From Reddybacter sp041622675 (GTDB lineage Bacteria; Pseudomonadota; Gammaproteobacteria; Pseudomonadales; Porticoccaceae): a stretch of 64,000 nucleotides of DNA. The position numbers and the translations under genes are program-made. Under the pieces are notes generated by a model. The model was given only the letters and a program-made list of their open reading frames with translations. It had not been told where the DNA came from and did not search any database. The first letter of the stretch is position 1. Each line of letters starts with the position of its first letter. Positions 63,166 to 64,000 of this stretch are shown here, piece after piece. The stretch is taken from NCBI GenBank assembly GCA_041622675.1, contig JBFJYH010000003.1, positions 1 to 64,000 on the forward strand, written 5' to 3'.

Positions 63166-63945
63166 ATGTTACTTGATTTAGTGAAAAGTCATCCTGAAAT
63201 TTTGGCGATACTGATTGCCTTATGTGGTTTTTTGGTGGCGGGCCTGTTATCTCGACTGGTTGATCGCTGGTGGCTGTCCCTGGAAAACTATCTCCGTCAC
63301 CGCGCGCCAGCGCGGCGAGAGCACTTTGATTCGCAAGTGCTGCGGCAGATTATTCATGCCATCGCGTACTACGGTACCTTGGTTTTGTTCTTGCTTGCAG
63401 CGCTCCAGACATTGAGTATCTCTGTAGTCAAGGAGTGGCTCACACTGCTTTTACAGCAGGTTCCCGAGTTTATTCTTGGGGCTTTAATCATACTATCCGG
63501 ATATCTAATAGGTGCTGTTGTCCGCAGCTTGTTGGCCGGTTTGATGGCGGTTAGCTCTGACCACCTGGTGCCCCGGTTTGCCCAATTACTCATTATTACC
63601 ACAGCGGTACTCACCGGCCTGGCGCAAACCTCAATAGATATTTCCTTCATCTCTAACGTCATGGTGATGTTATTGGCGTTTTTTTTCGGGGGGCTCTCCC
63701 TGGCCTTCGCGCTGGGTAGCCGCACTCTGGTTGAAAATTTGCTGGCAAGGCGGGCGATGGATCGTTATCGCATAGGAGATACGGTGCGGATTAGGGATGC
63801 CCAGGGCAAGATTGTCGAAATATTAAGCACTGCCGTGGTTCTGGAAACCCAACAGGGTTTGTTGACGGTGCCCACCGCTACCTTTGCCGCCGCTGACATA
63901 CTGTTAATGAAGAGCGAGGATCGAGGCGATGACGGAGCCGCTTGA
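63166..63945 (+). CDS. MscS-like membrane protein (short)
   Basis: About 259 residues with five transmembrane helices (ILAILIALCGFLVAGLLS, IAYYGTLVLFLLAAL, VPEFILGALIILSGYLIGAVV, LLIITTAVLTGLAQ, NVMVMLLAFFFGGLSLAFALG) and a short beta portion after LARRAMDRYRIGDTVRI. It resembles the mechanosensitive-channel TM-repeat group, but with no full MscS domain, so channel activity is not certain. ATG at 63166 preferred over a TTG 27 bases earlier. Follows the large MscS. Confidence 0.82.
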   Translation: MLLDLVKSHPEILAILIALCGFLVAGLLSRLVDRWWLSLENYLRHRAPARREHFDSQVLRQIIHAIAYYGTLVLFLLAALQTLSISVVKEWLTLLLQQVPEFILGALIILSGYLIGAVVRSLLAGLMAVSSDHLVPRFAQLLIITTAVLTGLAQTSIDISFISNVMVMLLAFFFGGLSLAFALGSRTLVENLLARRAMDRYRIGDTVRIRDAQGKIVEILSTAVVLETQQGLLTVPTATFAAADILLMKSEDRGDDGAA

Positions 63946-64000
63946 TCCGCTGGTAGAGCGATTTGCCGCCGATAAACCCGACGAAATGGCAGTGTTATTG
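63929..64000 (+). CDS. Start of a gene cut by the window edge
   Basis: An ATG at 63929, overlapping the previous stop (63945), opens a frame MTEPLDPLVERFAADKPDEM... to the right edge. GAGGA/GAGG precede it. The 24 visible residues do not identify a family; overlap suggests co-translation with the MscS-like gene. Confidence 0.45.
   Translation, partial: MTEPLDPLVERFAADKPDEMAVLL

Noticed and set aside
1..64000. tRNA, rRNA, CRISPR arrays, prophage or intact insertion sequences
   Set aside because: Searched by eye for cloverleaf ends, regularly spaced repeats, integrases and transposases; none was seen.

Overview
The window reads as a chromosomal segment of a marine-type gammaproteobacterium. 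The family set (HrpA, DusA, PurT, TrhP, AcnA plus AcnB, TamAB, PgaABCD, MlaA, a DegQ/HtrA protease) is gammaproteobacterial. The acyl-CoA genes (MaoC, thiolase/DUF35, amidohydrolase, thioesterases) recall the Spongiibacteraceae/Cellvibrionales branch, but that placement is an inference from gene content. I saw no rRNA, tRNA, CRISPR array, prophage or intact insertion sequence.

Layout. 1-3.8 kb: 5'-cut hrpA helicase. 3.8-6.0 kb: a three-gene hvfABC-type cluster with a secreted peptide carrying seven EGKCG motifs, a DUF692/MNIO enzyme and a DUF2063 partner; it predicts a post-translationally modified, copper-binding RiPP. 6.0-8.7 kb: a porin behind a convincing Pho box, a secreted orphan and an MlaA protein. 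8.8-10.5 kb: a degenerate-receiver PP2C phosphatase and a STAS protein, convergent with 10.5-16.6 kb, the pgaABCD exopolysaccharide operon. 16.7-19.2 kb: terB-like, talB, dusA. 19.5-26.7 kb: aldehyde dehydrogenase, two MaoC-fold dehydratases, thiolase-like protein, DUF35 protein, D-aminoacylase-like amidohydrolase and double-hotdog thioesterase, suggesting breakdown of a branched or cyclic acyl-CoA by a hydratase/retro-aldolase. 26.9-31.0 kb: cytochrome c, J-domain protein, trhP, purT. 31.2-34.7 kb: marR-emrB-emrA efflux operon with a 20-bp palindromic operator candidate. 34.7-42 kb: acnB, a DUF1456 protein, paaI-like, paaJ-like and acetoacetate-CoA ligase, ending in a nine-copy CCTCA repeat. 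42-44.8 kb: a heat-shock operon (two hsp20 genes and degQ) behind a sigma-32-like promoter and a ROSE-like RNA thermometer. 45.1-45.4 kb: a decayed piece that looks like the C-terminus of a type I restriction HsdR. 45.6-51.2 kb: dicarboxylate symporter, fumC, acnA. 51.3-64 kb: tamB, tamA and an envelope-stress/mechanosensitive neighbourhood (MscS, DUF432, PsiE, CorA, a large MscS, a short MscS-like protein) with a cut gene at the right edge.

How it fits together. Most of the window is ordinary housekeeping and envelope biology. The parts most worth attention are the hvfABC RiPP cluster, the ROSE/sigma-32 control of the hsp20-degQ operon, the putative retro-aldolase cluster, the Pho-box porin, the MarR operator and the HsdR relic. 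All product names are from reading the translations; no database search was possible.
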